A DNA stretch of 64,000 nucleotides from Nonomuraea turcica (GCF_030718205.1 NZ_JAUZQF010000006.1:62001-126000), one strand, 5' to 3'. Counted from the stretch's first letter, positions 29,806-37,715 are shown. The notes: a model not told the origin generated them from the sequence alone. Numbers and translations are program-made.

Positions 29806-31056
29806 GTGCGGGAAGCAATCGACTACCTACCCCGACGTGCGGCTTCACTGGTCTATGACGCGTTGGAAGACACGCGGATCGTCGTCATCAACGGAGCGCG
29901 CCAAGTAGGCAAGAGCACCCTCGCGGAAAGGGTGTTGCGACAGGTCCCTGGTGGTGTCGCTCGCTTCCTCGACGAGCCGCTCACCCGAACGGCGGCACAG
30001 GCAGACCCGGTGCGCTTCATCCGGCATGACAGCCTCATGCTCATCGATGAGATCCAGCGAGTACCAGATCTCTGGCTGGCGATGAAGCACGTAGTGGACC
30101 GTGATCCGCGCCCTGGCCGCTTCCTGCTCACCGGTTCCGCCCGGCTACTCGCGTTGAGAAGCCTTCCGGACGCGTTGCCAGGAAGGTCTGAAACCATCGA
30201 ACTCTGGCCTCTCTCCCAGGGTGAGATCGACGGCCATGAAGACGGTTTCGTCGATGCCGCATTCGCGTTGGGCTCAGATCTGCGCGCGCATGACCTTGGA
30301 CTGAGGCGCAAGGGCTATGTGGCCCTGACAACCCGAGGCGGATATCCGGAGGCGGTGAAACGGACCTCACCCCGACGGCGCGAGCGCTTCTTCGAGGGCT
30401 ACATCGCAGACTTGATCGTCCGCGACGTGAAGCAGATCGCAGAGATCGAGCGTACGGCCGATATGCGCAAACTCATGTCCCTGCTCGCTGCGCAGACCGG
30501 TGGCCTGCTCAATATCAGCCGTCTCGCAAGCGAGCTAGGAGTACCGAATCCGACCGTACGCCGGTACGTCGACATCCTGGAAACGATCTTCCTGATCCGG
30601 TCCATTCCCGCATGGTCGTCGAACGCCACGACACGAGCCGTGGCGACTCCCAAAGCGATCTTCGTGGACTCCGGCCTGGCCGCGTATCTCACCAACGGGA
30701 CCGTCAGCGACAGCCGCATCGGTGGCCTGCTGGAGAACTTCGTGCTTAGCGAGATCGCCAAACAGCTCACCTGGAGTATGACCTCGGCCCGCCTCTACCA
30801 TTACCGTGACCGCGACCAATACGAGGTGGACGCGATCTTGGAGAACAACGCCGGCGAGATCATCGGCATCGAGGTAAAGGCGGCAGAGACGGTCCGACGC
30901 GACGACTTCCGAGGTCTGAGGTTGCTCCAGAGTCGCCTGGGGGACCGAATGCGGGCGGGCTTCGTCCTTTACTGCGGTTCGGAGTCGTTGAGCTTCGGCG
31001 AAGGCCTCACCTGCCTGCCCGTCTCCGCACTGTGGACGACCCGGGGGGATACCTGA
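29806..31056 (+). CDS. AAA ATPase with DUF4143 nuclease-like C-terminus
   Basis: A 416-residue protein of the ATP-binding DUF4143 family. The AAA-14 part has Walker A GARQVGKST near residues 30-38 and LMLIDEIQRVPDLW as Walker B and sensor. The C-terminal DUF4143 region contains YEVDAILENNAGEIIGIEVK, resembling the D-(x)n-ExK core of restriction-like nucleases. Members are common in defence and mobile regions, but their role is not settled. Start is GTG at 29806, likely leaderless, right behind three phased repeats that could be an operator for it. It is isolated, with no partner gene in an operon. Confidence 0.85.
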   Translation: MREAIDYLPRRAASLVYDALEDTRIVVINGARQVGKSTLAERVLRQVPGGVARFLDEPLTRTAAQADPVRFIRHDSLMLIDEIQRVPDLWLAMKHVVDRDPRPGRFLLTGSARLLALRSLPDALPGRSETIELWPLSQGEIDGHEDGFVDAAFALGSDLRAHDLGLRRKGYVALTTRGGYPEAVKRTSPRRRERFFEGYIADLIVRDVKQIAEIERTADMRKLMSLLAAQTGGLLNISRLASELGVPNPTVRRYVDILETIFLIRSIPAWSSNATTRAVATPKAIFVDSGLAAYLTNGTVSDSRIGGLLENFVLSEIAKQLTWSMTSARLYHYRDRDQYEVDAILENNAGEIIGIEVKAAETVRRDDFRGLRLLQSRLGDRMRAGFVLYCGSESLSFGEGLTCLPVSALWTTRGDT

Positions 31057-31214
31057 TGCTAGCCCGGCGGGGTGGCACCAGCGACGTGATGGTGCTCATC
31101 ACCTCAACCTTTTCCTCGTCGTTCCACGCGAAGAGGTGCCGCGTGGGATCGACGTCCCACCAGTCCAGCGTGTACGGGGTGAGATCAGGAGACGGTTCGG
31201 CCGCCGATAGCGTG
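31057..31214 (-). pseudogene. Possible C-terminal remnant of an unknown gene
   Basis: Read on the minus strand, this gap gives a protein-like stretch with no start, including LTPYTLDWWDVDP and HLFAWNDEEKVEVM, a composition unlike shadow frames. It lies beyond the hairpin that ends the 31262-31669 gene. I do not recognise the family. Confidence 0.3.
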
Positions 31215-31243
31215 CCAACCCCTCGTGTGACGCGAGGGGTTGG
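31215..31243. terminator. Hairpin terminator
   Basis: A perfect 11-base stem, CCAACCCCTCG with CGAGGGGTTGG, and a seven-base loop. It lies 18 bases beyond the stop of the minus-strand gene at 31262. No long T-run follows, as often seen in actinobacteria. Confidence 0.7.
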
Positions 31244-31261
31244 TCTGCGTGATCCTATGGC

Positions 31262-31669
31262 TCAGTCGGCCAGCTGCTTGCGGAGCGCCTCGGACTCTGG
31301 CGTCGGATCCGGCCGACGCACCCTGACAATGTGGTGCCCGAAGAAACCCGCCCTCTTCGTCATGGTGACGTGCTTGGAGCCGAGGGAGAGACCCATCTGA
31401 ATCAGCATGGCCCGCCACGCCACGTCATTCAGCCCTAGATCCACCTGGGTGAGCTTTCTTACCAGGACGGCACCGATAGTCCGATATTCGACCGGCTTGT
31501 CGCTCTCGTCGAGGTAGGGCTGCATGCCCTTGTCGAACAGCTCGGCGACTTGCCAATACTCGCCGGGGTCGCCTGGTTCTCGGTACAGCGGATTAATGGG
31601 GTCCTCTTCGTACATCTCGATCTCGTCGCCGAGACGCAGGTCGGCCGCGGGGATACGGAACTCCACCAT
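31262..31669 (-). CDS. Hypothetical protein
   Basis: A 135-residue soluble protein with no family I recognise. It starts MVEFRIPAADLRLGDEIEMY and has a balanced, charged composition and a plausible fold, with LGDEIEMYEEDP and a C-terminal VRVRRPDPTPESE. Such openings are seen in small actinobacterial proteins of the accessory genome. The ATG at 31669 has no clear ribosome site. A strong hairpin follows its stop, which supports a real transcription unit. Confidence 0.55.
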   Translation of the reverse strand: MVEFRIPAADLRLGDEIEMYEEDPINPLYREPGDPGEYWQVAELFDKGMQPYLDESDKPVEYRTIGAVLVRKLTQVDLGLNDVAWRAMLIQMGLSLGSKHVTMTKRAGFFGHHIVRVRRPDPTPESEALRKQLAD

Positions 31670-31991
31670 GCACGTCAGCGTATGGGCATGTCACTGTGGG
31701 TGGAAGGCCCAATCACGCTAGGCGAGGAGGAAGCAGCGAATGATCCCCGGCTGCGGTAATTGCGACTGCAACGATGTGATGTTCGAAGGGACTCCATCGC
31801 ACTGGACGCAGGTTCATGCCGAGTGACCTCAAGACCCACCCTCGCCCGGACATCCGGAGGGATAGGCCCGGGCGAGGGTAACAAATCAGCGCTCTGTAAC
31901 ACTCGCCATACAGCCTGCGATGTGATCGACGATCCCTTGCGACTTACTCCTCTGCCGCGAGCGGCACCGGGGGCCGGCTGGCGCGCTGTAG

Positions 31992-32261
31992 GACCATCGG
32001 CGAGGCCCGCCCGTCAACGAACACGTCGAGCGGCGCGGTAAAGCCGCCAGGGTCCCGCGCATCCGCGTCCACGACACACGCCACACGTGCGCCTCGCTGC
32101 TCGCCGCCTTGGACGTCCACCCTCGTGTGGCGATGCGCATACTGCGGCATTCGCAGATCTCGGTCACGATGAACGTGTACACGCAAATCGCCAGCCCGGA
32201 GACCCGCAAAGCGCTCGACCGGCTCAACTCCAATCTCGAAAACCCGACGGCCGGTCCATAA
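31992..32261 (+). pseudogene. C-terminal remnant of tyrosine recombinase (integrase)
   Basis: The frame from 31992, just after an in-frame TAG, to TAA at 32259-32261 encodes RIRVHDTRHTCASLLAAL, then LRHSQISVTMNVYTQI, which are the catalytic His-xx-Arg, His and Tyr box of phage-type integrases. The N-terminal two thirds and first catalytic Arg are absent. It lies about 600 bases outside the left att copy at 32874, so it may have served that element or an earlier one. It cannot be active as it stands. Confidence 0.75.
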
Positions 32262-32276
32262 CCCCACCCATCGCCA

Positions 32277-32311
32277 GAAGGCTCTCCGGGAACCTGGAGA
32301 GCTTCTTTATT
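32277..32311 (+). terminator. Terminator behind the integrase remnant
   Basis: Stem GCTCTCC with GGAGAGC, extended by GAAG and TTC, followed by TTTATT. It lies 15 bases after the integrase remnant's stop and fits a rho-independent terminator for that gene. Confidence 0.7.
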
Positions 32312-32332
32312 GGTCCGTGCTGAGATGGACAA

Positions 32333-32794
32333 GTGAATCAAGAGGAACGCGCCCAAATCGCTGCTTTGCGGGAGCGCTTCGCGGCCATAGGCGCTGGCGA
32401 TCCTGACAGTTGGGCTGTCTCTGAGGTGTCCGAGAACATCCCCTAGCTTGCTCGCTTTCTCGCGCTACGCCACATCTGGCCAACACTGATCAACGGCTGG
32501 GCGGACCCCGGTGCTCTGGAGGGCATCCCTGCTGCTGACCGATTGCTCGCAGCCGGGGCCGATCACACCGATCTCGTACGGATTGCTCGATCCGTTGCCT
32601 ACGAGACGGCCTTCGCCCTGCTCTACAGCATCACAGCGCACGGCTACGACCACGGAGCACCCGACACTCCCGGATGGCGCCTGATGGAAACCACGCCAGC
32701 GGGCGAACTCACCGGCAGGTCGCTGCAGGCCTTGCATGAGGATCTGCTCTCCATGGACCCGTCGGGCCAGGAAGGCGGGGATCTCTCCGAGTAG
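32333..32794 (+). pseudogene. Hypothetical gene broken by an in-frame TAG
   Basis: From GTG at 32333 the frame encodes NQEERAQIAALRERFAAIG and continues to TAG at 32444-32446; it then stays open in the same frame to a TAG at 32792, giving sequence such as LARFLALRHIWPTLINGW. The intact form would be about 153 residues, and the first TAG looks like a changed CAG. I do not recognise the family. The product is acidic and helical, like small DUF6000- or barstar-like accessory proteins, but that is weak. The downstream part alone (from 32543) could give 83 residues. Confidence 0.6.
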
Positions 32795-32839
32795 AGCATG
32801 GCCTCGTTGCTGTACAAAACTGCTGTACGACCATGAAAA

Positions 32840-32868
32840 AGGCCCTCCCGGATCATCCGGAAGGGCCT
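32840..32868 (-). terminator. Original tRNA-Thr terminator, displaced by insertion
   Basis: Arms AGGCCCTCCCGGAT and ATCCGGAAGGGCCT pair over 14 bases with one mismatch; the minus-strand transcript then runs into TTTTTC. It lies just beyond the left 46-base tRNA repeat, where the terminator of tRNA-Thr would have stood before the insertion. Confidence 0.75.
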
Positions 32869-32873
32869 CTGAA

Positions 32874-32919
32874 CTGGAGCCGCCTTGGGGATTCGAACCC
32901 CAGACCCCTTCATTACGAG
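32874..32919. repeat. attL-like copy of the tRNA-Thr 3' half
   Basis: These 46 bases, CTGGAGCCGCC to TTCATTACGAG, are identical to 38593-38638, the 3' half of the intact tRNA-Thr gene from anticodon to CCA. Beyond base 46 the two diverge, and the tRNA 5' half is absent here. This is the usual footprint of an element integrated into a tRNA 3' end. Confidence 0.88.
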
Positions 32920-33174
32920 CTCGTGGCATGGAGGTCATTAGAGGTCGGTGTGGCGGTCACGCTGGGCATTGAGATCAGCAAAGGTCACCGGTGGCCGATG
33001 CAGTTGCTGCACTCTGGTGCTGCACGAGCTTCTTTGCGGCAGGCGGCGCTGTGCCGGGACTGCAGAGCCGCGGGGGACCCCGGCCGTCAGTTCTTGCGCT
33101 CGTACTGCCTCGCGGGCATCGCCGGTTTCGTTCTCACGCTGGTCGACAGGCGCAGGCAGTCCAGGACGTCGACT

Positions 33175-33444
33175 GTGCCCTCCAGTGCGGTCGAGCCTGA
33201 GACCGAAGCCGGTGAGGGGCTCAGCACGCGCACCCCGCAACGCCGGCGTTCAGCTGCGCGCCGTCTCCTGCTCAGCCCGCTGGTTTTCCTTGCGGCGTTT
33301 CTCAGTTCAGGCATGCTGGTGGCGGCGTTTGACGACCTGAATGACGAGATCGACTTGTCCGCGATCGTCGGCTGGAGCGTTGCTGTTTGCAGCACGCTGG
33401 CACGGGTGTACTTCGCGCTGAGGTTGCGTCGAGCCAGCAGGTAG
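33175..33444 (+). CDS. Small membrane protein, hypothetical
   Basis: A frame of 89 residues from GTG at 33175, with AGGA eight bases before it. Two membrane segments are visible (LLLSPLVFLAAFLSSGMLVAA and a second around AIVGWSVAVCSTLARVYFAL), joined by an acidic loop (DDLNDEIDLS), after a basic N-terminal stretch. The frame is open further upstream to 32833 but there runs through the tRNA repeat, so the start is uncertain. No family is recognised. It lies inside the tRNA-Thr element, on the opposite strand to the peptide operon. Confidence 0.45.
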   Translation: MPSSAVEPETEAGEGLSTRTPQRRRSAARRLLLSPLVFLAAFLSSGMLVAAFDDLNDEIDLSAIVGWSVAVCSTLARVYFALRLRRASR

Positions 33445-33544
33445 CCGCGTTGAAGCTGACTTCCCTGTGACGCCGATCCTGTGGATGGCGATGTCGGGGT
33501 ATGGGATCTGAGGCGTTGGTCGGCATCCTGCCCGTCGCTGAGGG

Positions 33545-33722
33545 GCCAGCGTCGATCTGACCGAACCGCTTCACCAGCGCGTCCACCTCGGCCGGGCGCA
33601 GCCGGCGAATGCCCGACAGGAACGCGAACTGATCCTCATACGGTCCAGCGGGCGAAGCTTGCCCGGGTGAGCAAGGTGTCAGGATGCTCGCCGCCGAGCG
33701 CCCGCTCCACCCTCGGCAGCAG
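33545..33722 (-). pseudogene. Fragments of an NB-ARC/TPR-type protein
   Basis: The minus strand reads LLPRVERALGGEHPDTLLTR and then ARWTV before a TGA at 33636-33638. The GxEHPDTLxTR motif is the repeat unit of kinesin-light-chain-like TPR proteins, common in actinobacterial NB-ARC proteins. A second frame just downstream gives YEDQFAFLSGIRRLRPAEV, possibly its shifted continuation. Only this scrap is left. The rest of the 33445-33746 gap shows nothing else. Confidence 0.5.
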
Positions 33723-33746
33723 GCCATCTCAGGTCTGGACGCACAG

Positions 33747-33785
33747 GGGGCCGGACATTTCCCGTTACGGCAACTGTCCGGCCCC
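33747..33785 (-). terminator. Strong hairpin after the Cys-rich peptide gene
   Basis: An 11-base perfect stem, GGGGCCGGACA with TGTCCGGCCCC, and a 17-base loop. It starts 18 bases beyond the peptide stop at 33804 and probably ends the whole operon. Confidence 0.72.
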
Positions 33786-33803
33786 GGAGTGGTCGCTACG
33801 CGG

Positions 33804-34046
33804 CTAGCAACACCTGCGCTCGAGAGTGGTCCGCACCCCATAGGTGCTTCCTGGCCCCCAGTTGCACGCGTACTTGTCCTTCATTGACCTGCTGCTGCAG
33901 GCGGGGTTGTAATAGCACCGCCCCCACCAATAGCCGTTGATGGGTTTGTTGTAGCACTTGATGACGGCGCCGGCAGAGTCCTCGGGAAGGACCAAGGCCA
34001 CGGCACGGTCCGCGAGTCCGGTTATGATCTTCTTCACGCTCTTCAT
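33804..34046 (-). CDS. Six-cysteine secreted peptide precursor (candidate)
   Basis: An 80-residue product. Residues 1-27 form a basic, then amphipathic leader (MKSVKKIITGLADRAVALV, then PEDSAGA) that is not a classical Sec signal. The remaining 53 residues hold six Cys at 31, 44, 50, 61, 79 and 80, rich in Tyr, Trp, Asn and Gly (INGYWWGRCYYNPAC). Start ATG at 34046 has GAAGAA about seven bases upstream. It is the last gene of an operon with an S26 protease, ABC exporter, thioredoxin-like and MauE-like proteins, followed by a strong hairpin. The context suggests export, leader removal and disulfide formation; antimicrobial, signalling and structural roles are all possible. I know no named family for it. 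Confidence 0.7.
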   Translation of the reverse strand: MKSVKKIITGLADRAVALVLPEDSAGAVIKCYNKPINGYWWGRCYYNPACSSRSMKDKYACNWGPGSTYGVRTTLERRCC

Positions 34047-34086
34047 CCATTTCTTCGTTTACGGTCTCAGAACTTGGTCAGTTGAT

Positions 34087-34530
34087 CTATGCCGTCTCCT
34101 TTACTGACAGGCCTGCAGATCCAGGGGACAACCTTCGGCGAGTGACGGCGTGAACGTCAGCGATAGGAAAGTAACCGTGGTCTCGCGAGTCGAAGCCGTC
34201 CTCGCTGTTGTCGCTGAGCAGGACGACATTGCCGACGGGGATACGACCTTCGGCCACCACCGGGGCCACCGAGGGCGGAACAGGGTCGCCCGGCAATCCG
34301 GCGATCCGCTTGATGAGGAAGGTCCCACCGACGAATTGAGGAGCGCGGACCACCGCGATCTGACCGCATCGGAGAGCCGATGCGGCCACGCGCTGGACAA
34401 GTAGCCGATCTCCGTCGGTCAATGTGGGGGCCATGCTGTCGCCATCGACCCGGATCACGGAATACGTCGCGCGCAGCCGTACGATCAACAAGGCCAACGC
34501 GCAGCTCACGAGGAGGAGCACCCACCTCAC
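34087..34530 (-). CDS. S26-family signal peptidase
   Basis: A 147-residue type I signal peptidase (LepB/SipW-like), with one N-terminal helix (RWVLLLVSCALALLIV). The catalytic Ser is in GDSMAPTL (Ser32) and the general-base Lys in FLIKRIAGLPGD (Lys74). The C-terminal box is LLSDNSEDGFDSRDHGYFP, typical of the family. Start is GTG at 34530, overlapping the ABC gene's TGA by GTGA. Being encoded between the exporter and the Cys-rich peptide, it probably removes that peptide's leader rather than serving general secretion. Confidence 0.88.
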   Translation of the reverse strand: MRWVLLLVSCALALLIVRLRATYSVIRVDGDSMAPTLTDGDRLLVQRVAASALRCGQIAVVRAPQFVGGTFLIKRIAGLPGDPVPPSVAPVVAEGRIPVGNVVLLSDNSEDGFDSRDHGYFPIADVHAVTRRRLSPGSAGLSVKETA

Positions 34531-36338
34531 GGGGCCACCGCCTCTTCCGGCTCGCGGTACCCGGTCGCCTGGAGGTTGAAGAGCCGTGCGTAGGGGCCGC
34601 GGGCGGCCATGAGGGCGTCATGCTTTCCGGCTTCCCGGATGGCGCCGTCCTCCAGAACGATGATGAGGTCGGCGTCGCGCACGGTGTTGAGCCGGTGAGA
34701 GATGAGCAGGCTGGTGGCGCCGTGGCGGCGGCGTCGGGTCCGAATGTGCACGTCGGCCTCGGCCTCAGGGTCCAGCCCGGCGGAGGGCTCGTCGAGGATC
34801 ACGAGGTCGCGGTGGCCGCGGAACATCGCGCGGGCCAGGGCCGTACGCTGCCATTGCCCGCCGCTGAGCACGACACCCGCGTCGGGGTCGTCCTTGTCGT
34901 CCTCGCTGAAGAACGTCCGCGTGAGCAGGGTGTCGTACCCGCGAGGAAGGGAGGAAAGCTTGTCGTCGATCCCGGCTTCGTGAGCGGCCCCACGGATTCG
35001 GGTTTCGTCCTCACGGGCGGGGACGAAGCCGATGGAGACGTTGTCGGCTGCGGACATGTCGTAGGCCATATGGTCCTGGAACACTCCGCTGATGCGGTGC
35101 CGCAGATCATCGGGGTGCACGTCACGGATGTCGACGCCATCCCACGTGATGCTTCCGTGCTGCGGGTCGTAGAACCGGCACAGGAGCTTGACGAGAGTGG
35201 ACTTGCCGGCCCCGTTCAGGCCGACGATGGCGACCGACGCGGCGGCCGGGACGAACAGGTTCAGGCCGCGCAGGATCCAAGGGTGATCCTCGCTGTAGCG
35301 GAACCACACGTTGGTCAGCTGGATGCCGTGGCTCAGCCGGGGCAGTGGCGCGGGCTCGGCGGGAATGGGGAGGTCGGGTTCGGCCGAGGCCACGGCCACG
35401 TAATGGCCGAACATGAGCAGATCCTGGTGGAGAGCGGCAATACCGATGATCAGCCCGTTGAGGGCGGCCTGGACCGCGCCGATGGCGGCGATCAGCAGAG
35501 ACACGTCGCCAATGCTCAACGCGCCAGAGCCGGCGGAGATGACGGCCCAGATCAGCCCGCCGCCCGCTACCACGGCGCCCAGCAGCGTCAGCAGGCCCTC
35601 AACGGACAGTTCCTTGATGTCCATCCGGCGGCGTGCGGCGTTGGACGTGCGTAACTCGGTCATCATCCGGCCTCGCAGGAAACGGCCGCTGTTGAATAGA
35701 CGGATCTCCTTCGCCGCCGCAATCGTGGTGAGCAGATCGCCGTAGAACATTTGGCGTCGTTCGGCCGGGCCGATGTCCCAGATCATCGCGGCGCGACGAT
35801 GCGACAGCCGCAACTGAGCCAACAGCGCGGGAACCCCGGTTGCCAGGACGATCCCCGTGAGGACCGGACTGACCATGAGCAGGGAGCCGACCATTCCGGC
35901 CATCGTGATCACCGCGCTCACAACCCCCAGGCATCCGGTGACGACTTCCTGTCCCGTTGACAGGCTGGTCTTCGCCAATCGCAGCTGGTCGTGGAAGTTG
36001 GGGTCCTCGAACCGTCGCAACCCGGCGAACCGGAGCGTCGCGGAGAACAGCTGTGTAGTGGTCTGGGCGGTGATCAACCTGCCCATCTCGCTGTTGAGGT
36101 ACTGCATGAGCTGGGGCAGCACCGTCATCAAGATGCCCGCGGCGGCCAGCCCCACCGCGAGGGTGCTCAGCTCGGCCGCAGATCCCTGTCCTGCCAGGGA
36201 GTCGACCACCAGTTTGGTCAGCCACGCCACGACGATCGGCCCGATCGCCTCAGCGATCATTATCAGGACATAGACCGCCATCAATCCCGGGGCTGCTCGC
36301 AGGGCGACCCCCGCGGCGGCCTTCGCCGTTCCGATCAT
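34527..36338 (-). CDS. ABC exporter, fused permease-ATPase
   Basis: A 603-residue half-transporter with about six N-terminal membrane helices and a C-terminal ATPase. Walker A is GLNGAGKST at about residue 378, signature LSGGQWQR, Walker B DLVILDEPSAG, and H-loop LLISHRLNTV. There is no C39 peptidase domain, so leader removal must be done by another protein, for which the adjacent S26 protease is the candidate. Related transporters export peptides such as lanthipeptides. ATG at 36338 overlaps the upstream gene's stop (ATGA), and its own stop overlaps the next start. Confidence 0.9.
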   Translation of the reverse strand: MIGTAKAAAGVALRAAPGLMAVYVLIMIAEAIGPIVVAWLTKLVVDSLAGQGSAAELSTLAVGLAAAGILMTVLPQLMQYLNSEMGRLITAQTTTQLFSATLRFAGLRRFEDPNFHDQLRLAKTSLSTGQEVVTGCLGVVSAVITMAGMVGSLLMVSPVLTGIVLATGVPALLAQLRLSHRRAAMIWDIGPAERRQMFYGDLLTTIAAAKEIRLFNSGRFLRGRMMTELRTSNAARRRMDIKELSVEGLLTLLGAVVAGGGLIWAVISAGSGALSIGDVSLLIAAIGAVQAALNGLIIGIAALHQDLLMFGHYVAVASAEPDLPIPAEPAPLPRLSHGIQLTNVWFRYSEDHPWILRGLNLFVPAAASVAIVGLNGAGKSTLVKLLCRFYDPQHGSITWDGVDIRDVHPDDLRHRISGVFQDHMAYDMSAADNVSIGFVPAREDETRIRGAAHEAGIDDKLSSLPRGYDTLLTRTFFSEDDKDDPDAGVVLSGGQWQRTALARAMFRGHRDLVILDEPSAGLDPEAEADVHIRTRRRRHGATSLLISHRLNTVRDADLIIVLEDGAIREAGKHDALMAARGPYARLFNLQATGYREPEEAVAP

Positions 36339-36853
36339 GCGCTGACCGTGGCGGGCAACACGGGATTGTTGTCGGTGACCCTGCCGTCCGCACCGATTTC
36401 GAAGACGGTCGGATAGCCGGCGACCTGGAAGGCGCTCTGAATGGCGGCATGAGGCGCCTCGACCACGACACGTGCCACCTCAGCGAGGCGTTCGACGTCG
36501 GTGACGGCCTCCTTGTCGCTGTCGGTGACGACGACGGCGAGCACGGCAGCCGGGGTTCGGCGGGCATGGTCGATGAAGCGCGGCATCAGTTCACTGCAGG
36601 GCTGGCAGGACGGGGAGAAGAAGCCGATCAGGGCGGGCCCTTCGATCAGCTCATCGGAGATCGGCTCGCCATCGGTGGTGGTGGCGGCGAACTCCGGGAT
36701 CTTCTCCCCGATGGCGAGCCCTTCCTCCATGGGTGGCAAGGATGCCGCTGACGCGGCCTGCTTTCGCAGCCGGCGGATCACTCCGACCGTCAGCAGGAGA
36801 TTCAGCAGGCACAGCACGCCGACCAAGACGACGGCAACAATCAGATACGGCAT
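36335..36853 (-). CDS. Membrane-anchored thioredoxin-like (TlpA/ResA type) protein
   Basis: A 172-residue protein with one N-terminal helix (LIVAVVLVGVLCLLNLLL) and an extracytoplasmic thioredoxin domain. The active site is CQPC at residues 83-86, in GFFSPSCQPCSELM. The cis-Pro lies in VAGYPTVF. Start is ATG at 36853, sharing one base with the previous stop (TAATG). It probably makes, breaks or reshuffles disulfides in the exported six-Cys peptide, with MauE as its electron partner. That role is inferred from context. Confidence 0.88.
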   Translation of the reverse strand: MPYLIVAVVLVGVLCLLNLLLTVGVIRRLRKQAASAASLPPMEEGLAIGEKIPEFAATTTDGEPISDELIEGPALIGFFSPSCQPCSELMPRFIDHARRTPAAVLAVVVTDSDKEAVTDVERLAEVARVVVEAPHAAIQSAFQVAGYPTVFEIGADGRVTDNNPVLPATVSA

Positions 36854-37395
36854 TACGCACTCCCCGAGACTTCCATGAACAAATCGGCGATATCGTCGAA
36901 GACGATCAAGAGGATGGCGCCGACCAGCCCAACCGGTACTGCCAGGGCGAGGCCGACCGCGGTTACCGGGCCGCCGGGAAACATCAGCGCCACCGAACCC
37001 AGCGCGACAACGAGCAGTAGAAGCCCGTTGCGGACCAGATGCACCGGGCCGAGCGGGGTCGCGGACGCGCCGAAGCACTGGCATGGCTCGCGCTGCCCCC
37101 AGCGAAGAGAAGCGGCGATCCACGTCGAGAACGCGATCAACAGCATCCCGCCGGCGGCCAGCCCCGCATGTGGAAGCACGATCAAGGTGGCCGCAGCGAC
37201 AAGTTCCATGGCCACCGTTGCCGTGGCAGCCGGGAACCGGGCCGGGCCGGGCAGCAATCGCAGGGTGGCGGCGAAAGACTGTAGTGCTGCACGGCTGCGC
37301 AGCTTCGAGTACGCGGAGACAACGAAGACCGTGGTGAGCAGGACTTGACTCGCCACCAGCACGTGAACCATGACCCCAGATGCGCTTCCGGCCAT
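36853..37395 (-). CDS. MauE/DoxX-like redox membrane protein
   Basis: A 180-residue integral membrane protein with about four helices. It has the MauE hallmark CQCFG (Cys105 and Cys107) in a loop, as in the protein that supports disulfide formation in methylamine dehydrogenase maturation. No other methylamine genes are present, so a general thiol-redox role is more likely. Start ATG at 37395 shares one base with the upstream stop (TAATG). It sits right next to the thioredoxin-like gene, a common pairing. Confidence 0.85.
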   Translation of the reverse strand: MAGSASGVMVHVLVASQVLLTTVFVVSAYSKLRSRAALQSFAATLRLLPGPARFPAATATVAMELVAAATLIVLPHAGLAAGGMLLIAFSTWIAASLRWGQREPCQCFGASATPLGPVHLVRNGLLLLVVALGSVALMFPGGPVTAVGLALAVPVGLVGAILLIVFDDIADLFMEVSGSA

Positions 37396-37715
37396 TAGCC
37401 CGGCACTAGCGCGCCGGTGGCGCGGTGGGCGGCATGGGCTGGTTGTGACTTGATGTCGTGACTCTTGGATCGGTATTTGTCGTGGTCGGCCTGGCTGCCG
37501 TGTGGGGCGTTCAGACGATGATCGTGGGTCTCTGTTCCTGGCGGGTGGCAGTGGCTGAGCATCAGGAATCCGCGGACTCCTGACTTGAACACCCCACGCT
37601 TGCCGTACTTGTAGACGTAGGCCGCATTGGCCGGTGCCGAGGGCAAGATCGTCAAGGCCCTGACCGCGGTCGTGAGGATCCCGATAGCGTGGGTGAGTAG
37701 GCGTTTGCTCCTCAT
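37395..37715 (-). CDS. Small secreted protein, first gene of the peptide operon
   Basis: A 106-residue product with an Arg/Lys-rich start, a hydrophobic stretch and a likely Sec cleavage near SAPANAAY. The mature part is basic and His-rich, with one Cys (AYVYKYGKRGVFKSGVRGF, then LSHCHPPGTETHDH). No family is recognised. Its stop shares a base with the MauE start, so it is co-translated with the redox and export genes. It could be a second exported peptide or an immunity or accessory factor. The start and even the reality of the gene are less certain than for its neighbours. Confidence 0.55.
   Translation of the reverse strand: MRSKRLLTHAIGILTTAVRALTILPSAPANAAYVYKYGKRGVFKSGVRGFLMLSHCHPPGTETHDHRLNAPHGSQADHDKYRSKSHDIKSQPAHAAHRATGALVPG

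Noticed and set aside
32444..32446. Recoded TAG (pyrrolysine or readthrough)
   Set aside because: No recoding signal or pyrrolysine genes are visible; simple mutation or sequencing error is more likely.
32833..33174. N-terminal extension of the small membrane protein
   Set aside because: The extension would be translated from the terminator and tRNA repeat, so it cannot be original coding sequence.
36853..37395. Methylamine utilisation pathway
   Set aside because: Only a MauE-like protein is present; no methylamine dehydrogenase genes lie nearby, and the redox context explains it better.
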